DNA from: CAIXOZ01 sp046091285
Lineage (GTDB): Bacteria; Cyanobacteriota; Cyanobacteriia; PCC-6307; Cyanobiaceae
NCBI GenBank assembly: GCA_046091285.1
Contig: JBJTBH010000009.1
Coordinates: forward strand, 1 to 16,748
DNA: 16,748 bases
Direction: 5' to 3'
A program made the position numbers and the translations under genes. Below are positions 1 to 12,000 of the stretch, in pieces. The notes beneath the pieces are model-generated. The model was not told where the DNA came from. It was given only the letters and a program-made list of their open reading frames with translations, and made no database searches. Within the stretch, counting starts at the first letter, position 1; every line of letters begins with the position of its first letter.

Positions 1-3000
1 CGGCCGCCATCCGCGCGGTCGTCCCCCTCGCCCGCCTCCATGCTTTCGGCTCCGGCGCCCCCCTTCAGGCGGTCATTGCCGCCGCCGCCCCGCAGCAGAT
101 CGTCGCCGTCCTGACCCTCCAGTTGGTCGTCGCCATCGCCGCCTTCCAGGGTGTCGTTGCCCTGTCCGCCGCTGCGGGTGTCGGCGCCGGCGTTGCCGCG
201 CAGCAGATCCTGACCCTCATCGCCACGGAGCTGGTCATTGCCGCTGCCGCCGCTGAAGCTGTCGTTGCCGGCACTGCCGCGCAGTTCAAGGCTGCGGCTC
301 ACCTGGGCGGCATCGATGTGGTCGTCGGACGCACCGGCGTCGCCCTTGATCGATTGAATGCCGGCAAACCGCTCGCTCTGACCGCCCGGTCCGTCGATCA
401 CGACGTTCTGGCCGTCCATGCGCAGCGTCATTGTCTCGGCGCCGTCGCTCGGGTCGAGGTTGCGCTCCTCGGCCCGCGGCCCGATGTTCAGCAGCAGAAC
501 GGTGGCCTCATCCGGTGCGGAGGCGTAGTAGGGCTTCGGTGGTGCTCCACCGGGGATCTCAACGCTGAAGAGTTCGAATTCCGGTGTTTCGTAGATGGTG
601 AACGACACCGAGAAGGGATCAATGCCTGCCTCGACACCGATCGACGCAGACAGCGCCACGCGAATCGCCGCATCGAAGATCGCCAACGGGTTGTAAGAGA
701 AGTTGTCAAACAACTCCTGGAAGCGCACACGGCCGTCGCCGTTCGGATCGTTCAGTTCGATTTCAAGGGTTCCGCGGATATGGGCATCGCCGCGCACCTT
801 GAGGATTGGCAGTCCGACACTGACGCCGCCGCTCACCTCCATGCGGATTTCGGCACCGGCACCGGGGTACTGGCTACCGTTGACCATGTTCCCCGGCTCG
901 TCGTCGAGCACGTAGAAGCCATCGGCCAGAGCCATCAGCTCGCCGGTTTCGATCAGGCCAGCCAGGCCGGTGAGGTCGTAGCCGAGGATCGTCGGGCGGA
1001 TGTAGGGCGTGATGCTCGCTCCCACCTCCAGATTCACCGGTGGTGGCGCATAGATCGGCCCGATCGTTTGTTCGAAGCCCCAGCTGGTGGAGAAGCCCTG
1101 GATCTGCAGTCGGATCAGATCGAGTTCGTAGCGGCTGGCGGGATCGGTGCCGAGCAGCAGGTTCACCAGCCGCGATGAGGTGTAGGCGAAGTCGAGGAAG
1201 GGGAAGGTGACTTCGGTCTTGCCGATGTCCGGCGAATTGAAATCGTTGCTGTGCAGGCCCACGGGGCCGCCACTGCCCAGCGCTCCCGTCAGTGTGTCGA
1301 TGGCGTCCTGCAGGACCCCTTGGGGTGTGTCGGGATTAGAGGCGCCGCCGCGGGGTTCGCCGGCGATGCCTTGCGTGCGGAAAATAGTGGCATCGGGGCC
1401 ATCGAATGGGCCGCCCGCCACGATCGTCTGCAAATCCTCGGGCAGGAACAGCCAGGAGGGAATGCTGATCTGTTCGGAGTCCTGCAGGCGTGCAACCGCA
1501 TCGACGACATCGTTGATGCCGTGGTACAGATTCACCCACTGGGTGACGGCGCCATTGGGCGTGTTCTCAACGCCGAGATCAATCAGGTTGTGCAGCTTCC
1601 CATCACCGATCAGATTCAACCCGGCGATCGAGAACTCTGTTTCCAGCAGATCCACCAAGGGCTCCAGCGGATCGAGGAAATATTCATTCAGGAACTGGGC
1701 AATCTTGACGAAGGGTCCGCTGGCGGCTACCAGTTCTTCGCCGAGGTTGAGGTTGATGTAGCCCGGCCGGAACACGAAGGGTGTTGTCGAGAAGCTGAAG
1801 CCGGATGGGCCCAGTTCTCCATAGCCACCGAACAGCATCTCGCCATCGATGCTGATCACATTGCCGAGCGAGGCGGTGATCTTCGGATCGATCTCGAAGC
1901 CGACCTTGGCCAGCAGATCGATCGTGAGCTGGTTGATGCTTGCCAGCGGCACCAGACCGTTGCCGGGGCCTTTCAGATCCAGGCCCAGCAGCAGGGCCCC
2001 ACTGAGGAAGGGGTCATCGACCGCGGCGATCGCCTGCGGTCCCGGCGTGTCGCCTTCCTTGGTGGAGCCCACCCCGAGCACGTTCTGGTCGGCGCTGCCC
2101 GCCTCCAGCTCCAGGAAGCCGAGGCGTCCATGCAGGGGTTGGGTGCTTTCCAGCGTGGCCCCCACCACCAGTTCGGGGCTGCCGCCGGCGTTGCCGCCGA
2201 GCAGCAGCGCCATGTCGGCCGGCATCTGCTCGCCGAGGTTCTGGCTGACACCGGCAGCCGTGTCGAGCAGGAAGGTGGAGCCGAGATCGGGGGCGTTGGC
2301 GTCGAAGGCGAAGCCGATCGACCCCTCGGCGAACAGCTTGAGGTCGAAGCCGCCGCTGAGTTCAAGAATGCCGGCCAGGCTGGTGTCGAAGTTGAGATTG
2401 ATCGTGGTCGACAGACCATCCAGACCGAGGGCGAAACGGTAGTAATCGGGAGCGTATTCACCCTGGCGATTGGCATCGGAGCGCACATCGCTGAGGTAAC
2501 CCTTCAGCGCCTCCAGTCGGGCAGCGGCTGTGCCGCCCAGGCGCTCGAAGTTGCCCAGCTGGCTCACCTGATCAGCGACGCTGAAACTGCGCTGGCTGAT
2601 GCCGTCGGCCAGCAGGATCTGATCCGCTTCCACGTTGTTCGCATCGATCCGCTCGAGGATCAGCAGGTGTTCGTGGCCGCTGCTGGTATCCAGTCGCTGC
2701 AGCACTGTGAAGTGCCCATCGAAGCCCGAGGCGGGAACAACTTTCCTGTAGCCGTCTGGCAGGCAGACCTTGTCTCCAGTCTTCAGGAACAGGTGCGTTG
2801 TGCGGTCCTGCCCTTCGAGGTCGAAGCTGGATGGCAGGGTGTACTGGATCGGGCCGGCTGCGGCGTTGTTGTAACGGGCGCTGGTGTCGAGCCGGATCTG
2901 CTTCGGGCCGGAATCGGCAACACAGAAGTAGGCATCGAAGATCGGCCGGGCACTGAGCTTCAGGCTCAGCGGTTCCGGTAGGAGGGCATCGATGGTGGGG

Positions 3001-6000
3001 ATCAGATTCCAGGGAAGGATCTGTTCGCCCAGGCCCCGCAGATCGGCCAGGGCCTTCTCCGCTCCATCGAAGCTGCCGGTGAATCGCTTGATGTCGGCGC
3101 TCAGATCGGGGGCGAAGGTCGCCATCAGCGGGTTGTCGGCAACACCCGCTTCGATGGCGTGCTGCACGTTGTCGATCGTCTGCTCCAGCTGGGCCAGGAT
3201 GAACAGCACCTGCTGCACCCCGAAACCGCTGCAGTTGAGAAGATCGCCCACATCCTCCAGGGATTGGGCGCCGTCCTCGTAGGCGTTCTGGAAGGGTTCG
3301 AGCGTGTCGAGGGCGGCATCGCCGAGCTGTTCCGCGAGCTGCAGCAGCAGTTCCGGGTTGAACTGCACATCGACGTCGAAACCGGTGGCCAGGCCGAGGA
3401 CATCGCCACCGAAGGCATGGCCTGCATCCACCAGTTCGGGGCGCAGGTATGGGGTGCCGTTGTTGCCCTGCATCTGCAGATCCAGACCGGCGGCAATGCC
3501 GGCCTGCAGCAGCGATTCACTGGGACCGCTGCGGGCGTTGAGGCCGGCCAGGCTGACCTGCAGATCGGACACATCCAGCCAGGCACTGGCAAACAGCTCG
3601 GTGCCGCTGGGATTGAGCTCGGCGAAGGCGCCCGCATCCAGACCGGCCGGCAGGCTGAAGGAGCTGCCGCCGGGTGCCGTGTCGAGCACCAGGAATTCAC
3701 CCACCGAACGGGCATCGAGATCGAAACCGAAGCCGAGGCGGGCATCGACATTGATGCCGATGCTCCAGTCGGCGCGGATGTCGAAGGGTTCGACGGGAAT
3801 GCTGATGTCGGCCAGCTGGTTGATCAGCGCCACCAGGCTGGTGTCATTGCCGCCGGCACTCCAGTCGAGGCCGTCGCCGAAATCGAGCTCGAAGAGATAA
3901 AGCAGCGGCGTGCGTACCGCTGGATCGTGCTCGGGGCACTCGCCGGCGAAGGCATCGGGGCTGGCGCTCTCCACCAGGGTGAGGGTGATGTCGCCGAGAC
4001 CGGCGTCATCCATCGCTTGGTTGAAGCGGCGCGCCCATTCATCGGGCGGCAGGATCACGCTGGTGAAGCTGCGCACCGTGTCGGCCACGGTGGTGAAGCC
4101 AGCGCCGATGTCGTAAAAGCTGAACCCGAGCGCTTCGGCGGTGGCATTGATCAGCGGATCGCTGCCGAGGTTGCCGATCAGCGAATCGCGCAGCTCTTCG
4201 ATCCGACCGGCCAGGCCGGTGAGCATCGCCAGCCAGTTGGCGGGCGACAGGGCACCGTCGTCGAGGCCGCAGAGGGCTTCGTCCACCGCGTCGGTCACGG
4301 CGTCGATCGCATCGCCGATCGCGTCGGCCGTGGAGCCGATCGGATTGCCGGCGAGCAGGAAATCGAGCAGGTTGTCGACATTGAGGTGCAGGCTGCCGGC
4401 CGCGTTGGCCGCGATCTGCACCTGGCGGAGCGGCACAAGACCCTGCGCGGCGGCGTCGTTGATCGGGTCGTGATGGAGATCCAGGGCCGCGGCGGCTTCC
4501 AGCCCAAGCAGGGCACGGGCATCGGGCAGCGTGATCAGCGCCGTGGCGCGCAGATCGGTGTTGGCCAGACCATCGGCGCGCAGGTGCAGGCCCGCCGGAA
4601 GGCTGGCGCGGTACACCGGCGTGGCGGGCACGCTGCGTTCGAGCCACAGAGCGAGGCTGACGCGATCGCTCACGGGGGTGGCGCTGCCGCCGCTGCCCCT
4701 CTGGAACAGATGGCGGCCCGCGGCGACCTGCTCCAGCTCGAGCTGGAAGGTCTCCGGTCGTTGCCCACCATCCTTGAAGATCTCCAGATCGCCCAGCGGG
4801 TTGGCTTCGCTGCCATCGGCCAGCGAGAAGCTCAGTACGCCGCCGCTCTCGCTCACCCAGCCGGCGGGAAGATCGCTGCTGGTGAGCTTGAAGCGGTCGG
4901 GCCGCTGCAGACGGTCGAGGCCGGCATCGAGGCGCAGGAGCGCCTCGGCGAAGGCGGGGTCGTAGTCGCTGGCGGCGGTGTCGAATCCCCAGAGATCATC
5001 GGGGTTCCGTTCGACCCAGCTGGCGAACGGAAGCACGCCACGGGTATCCAGAGAGGCAAAATCAGCTGGATCACTCGTGCGCGTGTCGTAGCCGGCGATC
5101 AGGCCGCCATTGAGTCCGAATGAATAGCTGAATTCCGCCTCATAGCCTTGTGCCACCGAGCCCAGGGCTTCGAGCAGCGGGTTGGATCCCAGACCGTCAC
5201 CGAGCAGGGCCACCAGATCGGTGAGGCGCAGGGTCGTGCTGTCGCTGAAATTCAGACCATCGCCAAAATCGAGGCGGTAGACGTAGAGATCTGGTGGGCA
5301 GTCGAGGCTCGGGGGAGTCACGACCAGGCCGCCCTGCACCGGCTCCTCGCCCAGGAAGGACACCGCCACGAAGCGGTTGGTCTGCACATTGAGGCGAGGA
5401 TCGCCAGGGGGAGCTCCGGCGACAGCGGGTTGATACAGATTGCGGGGGTCGTTCTCCGGAAGCAGGCGGATGCGCAGATCGAAATCCAGCGCATCGACAC
5501 CGCTGCCGACATGGTCATTGCTGAACTGATCGCTCAGTTCGGCGGCGATCAGCCCAAAGCTGCCGGGCGTGGCGGGCTGGTTGTACTGAAGCCGGTTCCC
5601 GCCCGTGGCCGCATCGAAGATCGCGAAGCCGCTGCGGCTCGCATCCCACTCGAGCCAGACCGTGCCGCCGCTGGTCGGCGTCGGGAGGAACAGGTTGTCG
5701 CGATCGAAGCTCACCGCCACCCGCTGGCGCGTGAACGTGCCGGCAGGGCCAAGGTTGTCGCCAAAGCTGTCGGCGGGAAGCCGAAGCACCCACTGGCCGC
5801 TGACCAGGGCGGGTGCTTCGCCGACACCGGCGGTGGTGGGGACCGAGCGGATCGGGGTGTCGCCGTAGTGGCTGGCGAAGGTCTGCAGCTGGGAGGCGCT
5901 GAGGATGCCTGCATCCAGCAGCTCCATCACCGCGCCACCGAGGCGCAGTTTGGCGAGGGTGATGTTGGCGGCATCGTGCAGCTGGGCCGCTGTCAGCCCT

Positions 6001-9000
6001 GAAGCCCGCTCGAACCGTTCGGGTTCGCGATTGGCTTCATTCAGGCCACCGCCATTGCTGATCTCCATCGCGTTGGTGGAGAGCTGCCACTCCCGCTCCG
6101 CCCGACGCAGCAGCGTTCCCAGGGCCTCCCGGACCGAGCTTCCCGTGGTCATGGCAGCCAGATCGGCGGCCATGCTGGCCTCAAGGGCGGCGCTGATCGA
6201 TTGGTCATCGGTGGAGGCGATCAGCTCGATCGCGCGCAGGGCCGGGCGCCCGTCGCCGCTGACGCCGGGTGTGGCGAAGGTCTGCCAGGCCTCGTGGATC
6301 TGCTGGCGACGCGGGCCATCGAGTTTGTAGCGGCCACTCTCGAAATCAACCCGCGAGTCCACGTCGCCTTGCTCGATCGTGATCGCGCCGGCGCTGGCCC
6401 GGAAGAACGCAATCTGCTGGCTATGGCCAACATCACTGAACAGGCGCAGCTTGCCCGGACCGTTGGGCTGAGCCGGGTCATCGGGCTGCAGCGTGTAGAA
6501 GTAGTAGCCGGTGATCGGTTGGCCGCTCATGCTCTGCAGGGGTCGATCCGGATCCAGCTGCGAGATCTGTACGCGCAGGGAATCGGCGATGTCGTCGCCA
6601 CTGACCTGAATGCCGATGCTGCCGTTGCCGCCGCCGGCGATCACGGCGCGTAGGCGTGAGCCGCCACTGGCGGCGTCGTAGAGGGCAAAGCCGGTGCGAT
6701 CGGCGTCCCAGGCCAGCCAGATCGCGTTTTCATTGGCGATCGTGCCGCTGGTGCTTTGCAGGCTGAGGGCGTTGCCAGGGTCGCTGATCGAAGCGCGGAA
6801 GCGACCGCCGGCGTAGCCGAAGTTGCCGTCGGCGAGTTTGATCACCCAGGCCTCGCTGCCGCCGGCATTCACCGAGCTGAAGCGTTCGAGCGCAACGGTG
6901 AGGTTGATGTCCTGACTGGTTGGCTTGTAGAGGCTGAGGTCGTCGACCTTGATCCAGGAATCACTCGGGGAGGTGTGGAAATCGTCCGCTCTGGTGAGGA
7001 ACACCTGCGGTTGGATCTGCAGCCCCTCGTCGTCGCAGCAGGTGTTGGACGGGTTGGTCGGCTTGGCCAGCAGGCTGAGATGGATGTCGAGATCGTTGGC
7101 GTTGAAGATCGCGTTGATGTTCGTGACGAAGCCTTCGGCGCTCAGCCACCGGTCGCGGAAGTCGGCGACGTCGTCGGTGATGGCGTTGAAGCGATCGGCA
7201 AGGGCGGAGGCATCGGCAAGCCAGCTGGTGGGCACCCAGCCGGGCAGGGCATCGGCGCGGGTCTCGAGAGCATCGATCTGGCTGGAAAGCTGCCCCGCCA
7301 GGCGATCGATGGTGTCGATGAAGCCGTTCACGAAGGCGAACCAGCCGGCGGTGCATTCCGGCAGTGCCAGATCGTTGAACCCATCCAGGGCCGACTGGAT
7401 CTGGCCTGCCAGCGCCAGGCCGGCATCACGGGCGTCATCGGCCACCTCCGCCGCGAGGGCGAGCAGATCGGTTTCGCTCAGATCGAGCGCGATGCCACCC
7501 TCCAGCTGGGGCGAGCGCAGGGAGCCGAAGGCCTGGGGCAGCACGCCTTCATCGATCAGGTCGGCACCGAGGGCGAGCTTCAGCCCGAAGGTGCGCGCCG
7601 GATCACCGATCGCGCTGAGGCGGTAGACGTTGGGGTTGCCATCGTCGTCGAGCAGCAGCGGTGTGGAAAAGGTGAGCTCGGTGAGGCGCAGGAAGGCGGC
7701 GACTGCCAGCTCCTGTTCCGCCAGGCTGGGCTGGCTGCCGGAGGGCAGCGCCAGGGAGAAGAAGTGTTCCTGCGCGACGTTGGGCCAGAGGTTCGGGGGC
7801 AGGGAGGCACCGGTATCGACCAGCTGCACGCCGGTCTCACAGGATTCAAGGATCGCCAGGCTGCCGGATGCTGCCAGCTCGAAGCGGAAGGAGGCGCTGA
7901 GATCGCCGATCACCAGCGCCAGGATGTCGCTGAGCACCTCACCCACCTGGCTGCCCTGACCCGCGAGGGAGCGGGCGAAGCCAGCGGCGTCGAGGCTGAT
8001 CGTGCGCTCGATGCTGAGATCAGCAGTGGGCGCCAGCTCATAGCGATCGGTGGCGGAGACGCCGCTGCCCTCGGTGCTGTGGCTGAGCACCAGGGGGATG
8101 TCGGCCCCACGGAAGAGGGCATTCACACGCTCCACCAGCACCGCGGGGTTGAGAACGGTGTCCTGGAAGCTGCGGATCGCCGCGCTGATGCCCACCAGTC
8201 CGTCGCCAAGGCCGCCGAGTAGGGAGGCGGGTTCATCCGGCAACCAGTCGGGCAGGCGATCGAGCAGGTCTTCGCTCGCCTGGAAGCGCTGGCCCACCGA
8301 GGCCACGAGATCGGCGATCGCCGGCAGCAGCGCGCGCCAGCAGGCCAGTTCCTGGGCCGTGGGCAGATCGACATCGCCGAACAGAGCATCGACCTGATCG
8401 AGAACGGCATCGCCGAGCTCGCTGGCCAGCTCGGACACCAGATTCACCAGCGGATCCAAGGCCAGATCGAGATCGAGCCGCAGCCCCGCCGCGATCGCCA
8501 GGCTGGAATCCCCCACCAGCACCAGGGCATCAGCCAGCTGGGTGGTGGTGCCCGGGGTGCGCCGCTGCAGATCGAGGGCGGCCCCGGCATTGAGGCTCAG
8601 CACCTGGCCTGGGTTCTCGAGACGCACCGTCTGCGGTGCGGTGAGATCGGGCAGGGAGGCCGTGAGTTCGAGATCTTCGAGCCGCAGCTGGAGCTGGGCG
8701 GTGATCTCGGCGTTGGTGGGGTTGAGGGCGTCTCCGGCACTGAAGCTGAGGGTGTGGCCGGAGGCGGGGTCGCCGTCGGGCCAGTCGGCGCGAGGGCGGT
8801 TGAGGCCGATCGTGTCGACGTAGAGGAACTGCTCAATGCTGGTGGCACGGCTGTCGTAGCCGACCACCAGGCGGCCGTCGACATCGAGATCGAGGCTGAA
8901 GCTGCCCGCCATGCGGCCGTCGACCACGGAGAGCGCCGTGTCCAGAGCCGAACCGAGGGCGGGGCTGAGGCCACCCAGCATGGCGGTGATGTCGGCACTG

Positions 9001-12000
9001 CTGAAGGCGAAATGCCGATCGATCTCACTGCCCTCAGCGAAGGCCAGCTCATAGACGTACAGAGCTGGATCGCAACCGGCGGGCGCCGGAGATTCCACCA
9101 GCAGCTCGGTGCTGCCACCGGGACGGAGGCCCAGCGCCACATCCACGAAGCGATGATCGCGGTCGGGCGGATTGCCGCTGCCCGGATCGTTCTCAGGCAG
9201 CAGGCGCAGGTAGAGGCCTCTGCCCTGATCGTCCCCCAGCAGCAGCTGGCTGCCGGGACGGTCGCTGCCATCGGGGTTGCGGAAGCGGGCGATCGCGGTA
9301 TCGAGATCGTCGCTGCTGAGGGCACCTGAATCCAGGAGCTCGCGCAGGGCCGAGAGCGCACGCGCCTGGGCCAGCTGGCGGTTGGCCGGATCCCCCTGAG
9401 CACCGGCGGCCTCGCCGGGGATAAGGGTCTCGTCCCACTCCCGCAGGGCGCGCTGGAGAACCAGGTGCAGACGTCGGTCGACGCTGCCTTCCGGGGCCGC
9501 GGCCAGACCGCTGATCAGGGTGTTCAGCCTGGCGGTGAGGGCAGTGGAGACGCCCTGGTCGTCGGTGGAGGCGGTGACCCGCACGCTCCGCTCGCTGGAG
9601 GGCAGGTGCGCGAAGGGGAGCAGCAGCGAGCGCAGCTTGTCGCGATCAGGAGCCAGAAACTGGTAGGCGCCGCTGTCGAAGTCGGAGAAACGCTCCCCCT
9701 TGAGCGTGATCGGCACCGTGGTGCGCCGAAGCAGCACGTTCTGACCGGAGGATCGCAGCTGGACCTCCGCAGGTTGTCCACCGCCGGCCGCGGTGAGGGC
9801 GTAGCTGAACGACTCCCGGGCCTCGAACGGCAACCAGGTGGCGCCATTGTTGCGGCTGACCTGCAGATCACCACCCGGAGCGAGGTAGGAGACGCTGCCG
9901 CTCTGACCGCTGCGCAGGCTCGCCGGCGGCAGCTCGATCACGAGGGTCTGGGCGGCTCCGGGCTTGAAGCTCACCCGGCTGGGCAGCAGGGCTCTGTCGT
10001 CGACCACCACCACGAAACGGCCCGGATCGAGGGCACTCCGGGCCGGATCGAGCCCGGCCACGCTCAGCTCAAGGCGCTGGCCGCCCACGGCGGTGGCCGC
10101 CCGATCGAGGAACGGAGCCAGGGCCTTGCCGCCGGCGTCCCGCAGGGCGGCGGCATCGAGCCGATGCAGCACCAGGGTGGCATCGGCCGCCAGGCCGGCC
10201 GGGAGGGTCAGCCGCAGGGTGCCGTCGGCACCGATCGTGCTGGCCGGATCGTTGAGGTTGAAGCTGCGCAGCAGGCTCGGGGCCGGCACCACCAGGGGAG
10301 GGGTGTCGCAGCAGTCGGCCGGCGTGGCGGGATCGGGCCGGGCCAGCAGGCGCAGCCGCAGACTGAGACCCGCATCGCTGAACAGGCCGTTGACCAGCCC
10401 GACGAAGCCCTCGGCGGTGAGCACCTGGGAGCGGAAGCGATCGAGCTGACCGACCACCACCCGCAGACCATCGGCCAGGCCGCCGGCGGCATCCTGCGCC
10501 TCGGATGGCAACCAGGACGGCAGCTCCGGCAGGGCGTCGACCCGCCCGGAGAGATCGCCCACCAGGGCGATGAAGCGATCGACGAAGGCGAGCCACTCCG
10601 CTGGACACTGCCCAGTGGCTCCGACGCATCCGAGCGCGTCGCCGATCTGCTGGAGCTGATCGCTGACAGCCTGTCTGAACTGTTCGAACAGCGCTCCGGC
10701 ACCACCATCGCGCTGGAAGCGCAGGCTCAGCGCGGCATCGCCACGAAACTGGAGGGCCTCTCCGGCCTCGGCGAGGGGAAGGATGCCGGCGGCGAGGCGC
10801 GGATCGCCACCTGTGCTGTAGAGATCCAGGTAGGCGGCACCATCGAGGCGCACCAGGCGGGTGAGGTCGATGCCGGAGAGCCAGCCCGGCAGCGAGCTGC
10901 CCGGGGCGAGCCCGATCGAGGCGCTGAAGCCCGCCAGCAGCTCCGCCTGGCGGCCATCGAACCCCTCAAGCTGGGGTAGCAGGGCGTTCCAGTCGATCCC
11001 GGAGCCGGCGTCGTAGGAGGCCGCCCCCAGGGCCGGGGCTCCGGCACGGGACCCGTTGGTGTCGAGCAGCAGGGCGTGATCCGTGACCGCAGTGCCCAGA
11101 TCGATACCGAAACGCAGCCCGCCCTGGAGTTCGGCGGTGAGTTCGGCGGTGAGGATGGGCAGGTCCGGGGGGGCGAGGCCCAGGGCCGCCTGCAGCAGCT
11201 GCCCGATCGGCAGCGGCAGGGACACGCTGCTGCGCATGCCGGAGAAATCGAGCTCCAGCCAGGAGGGCGCGCTCGGGCTTCTGTTCGCCAGATCGGTGAG
11301 GCTGGGCAGGGTCCCATGCACCTCCACCCGTCTGTCACCCGTCAGCGCCAGGGGAGTGTTGATCGTGCTGTCGATCAGCGCCTGCAGGCGGGCCACCAGC
11401 TGCTGCGGCAGCACTGGCCCGAGTTCCAGCAGGCCGCTCTGCAGATCCCGCAAGGGGTCGCTGAGCAGGGCGGCATAGCGCTGTCGCTCGGCCTCGCTGA
11501 GCAGCGGGGCGAGCACGGCGGAATCGAGCAGGCCGCTCTCCAGCTGATCGGCCACGGCATCGGTGAGCATCACCAGGCCGCCGAGCACACAGCGGAGTGT
11601 GGAGAGGTCCCAGCTGGTGAGGCCGGCAAGGGCGGCGGTGTCGCTATCGCGGATCGCCTCGATCACCTCGCGGCCGTAGGCGTCGAAGTCGAAACGGCGG
11701 ATCGCCGTCCACACCCGCGGGCTCAGATCAGCCAGCTGCTGCCAGGGCGCCAGGTTGCCGGCCGGGAACGAGGCCAGGATCGGCCAGGCGGCGGGATCGA
11801 GCCGGAGGATCCGGTCGGAGGTGGCCTGATCGAGGTCGGCGAACCAGCCATAGAGAGCCTCACTGCCCGCCAGCAGCCCGGCTGCGGTGGCGCGGGCGGC
11901 AGGATCGGCCAGCAGCGGTGGCAGGCCATCGACCAGATCAACGGCGCAGATCAGGTCGCAGAGCTCGAGATCGGTGCGCTCGATCACGCTGTAGAGGTCG

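Noticed and set aside
3..278. The regular short repeats as a CRISPR or DNA-level tandem array
   Set aside because: The periodicity is 27 bases in frame, with varied bases but a constant peptide pattern, so it is protein-level RTX repetition.
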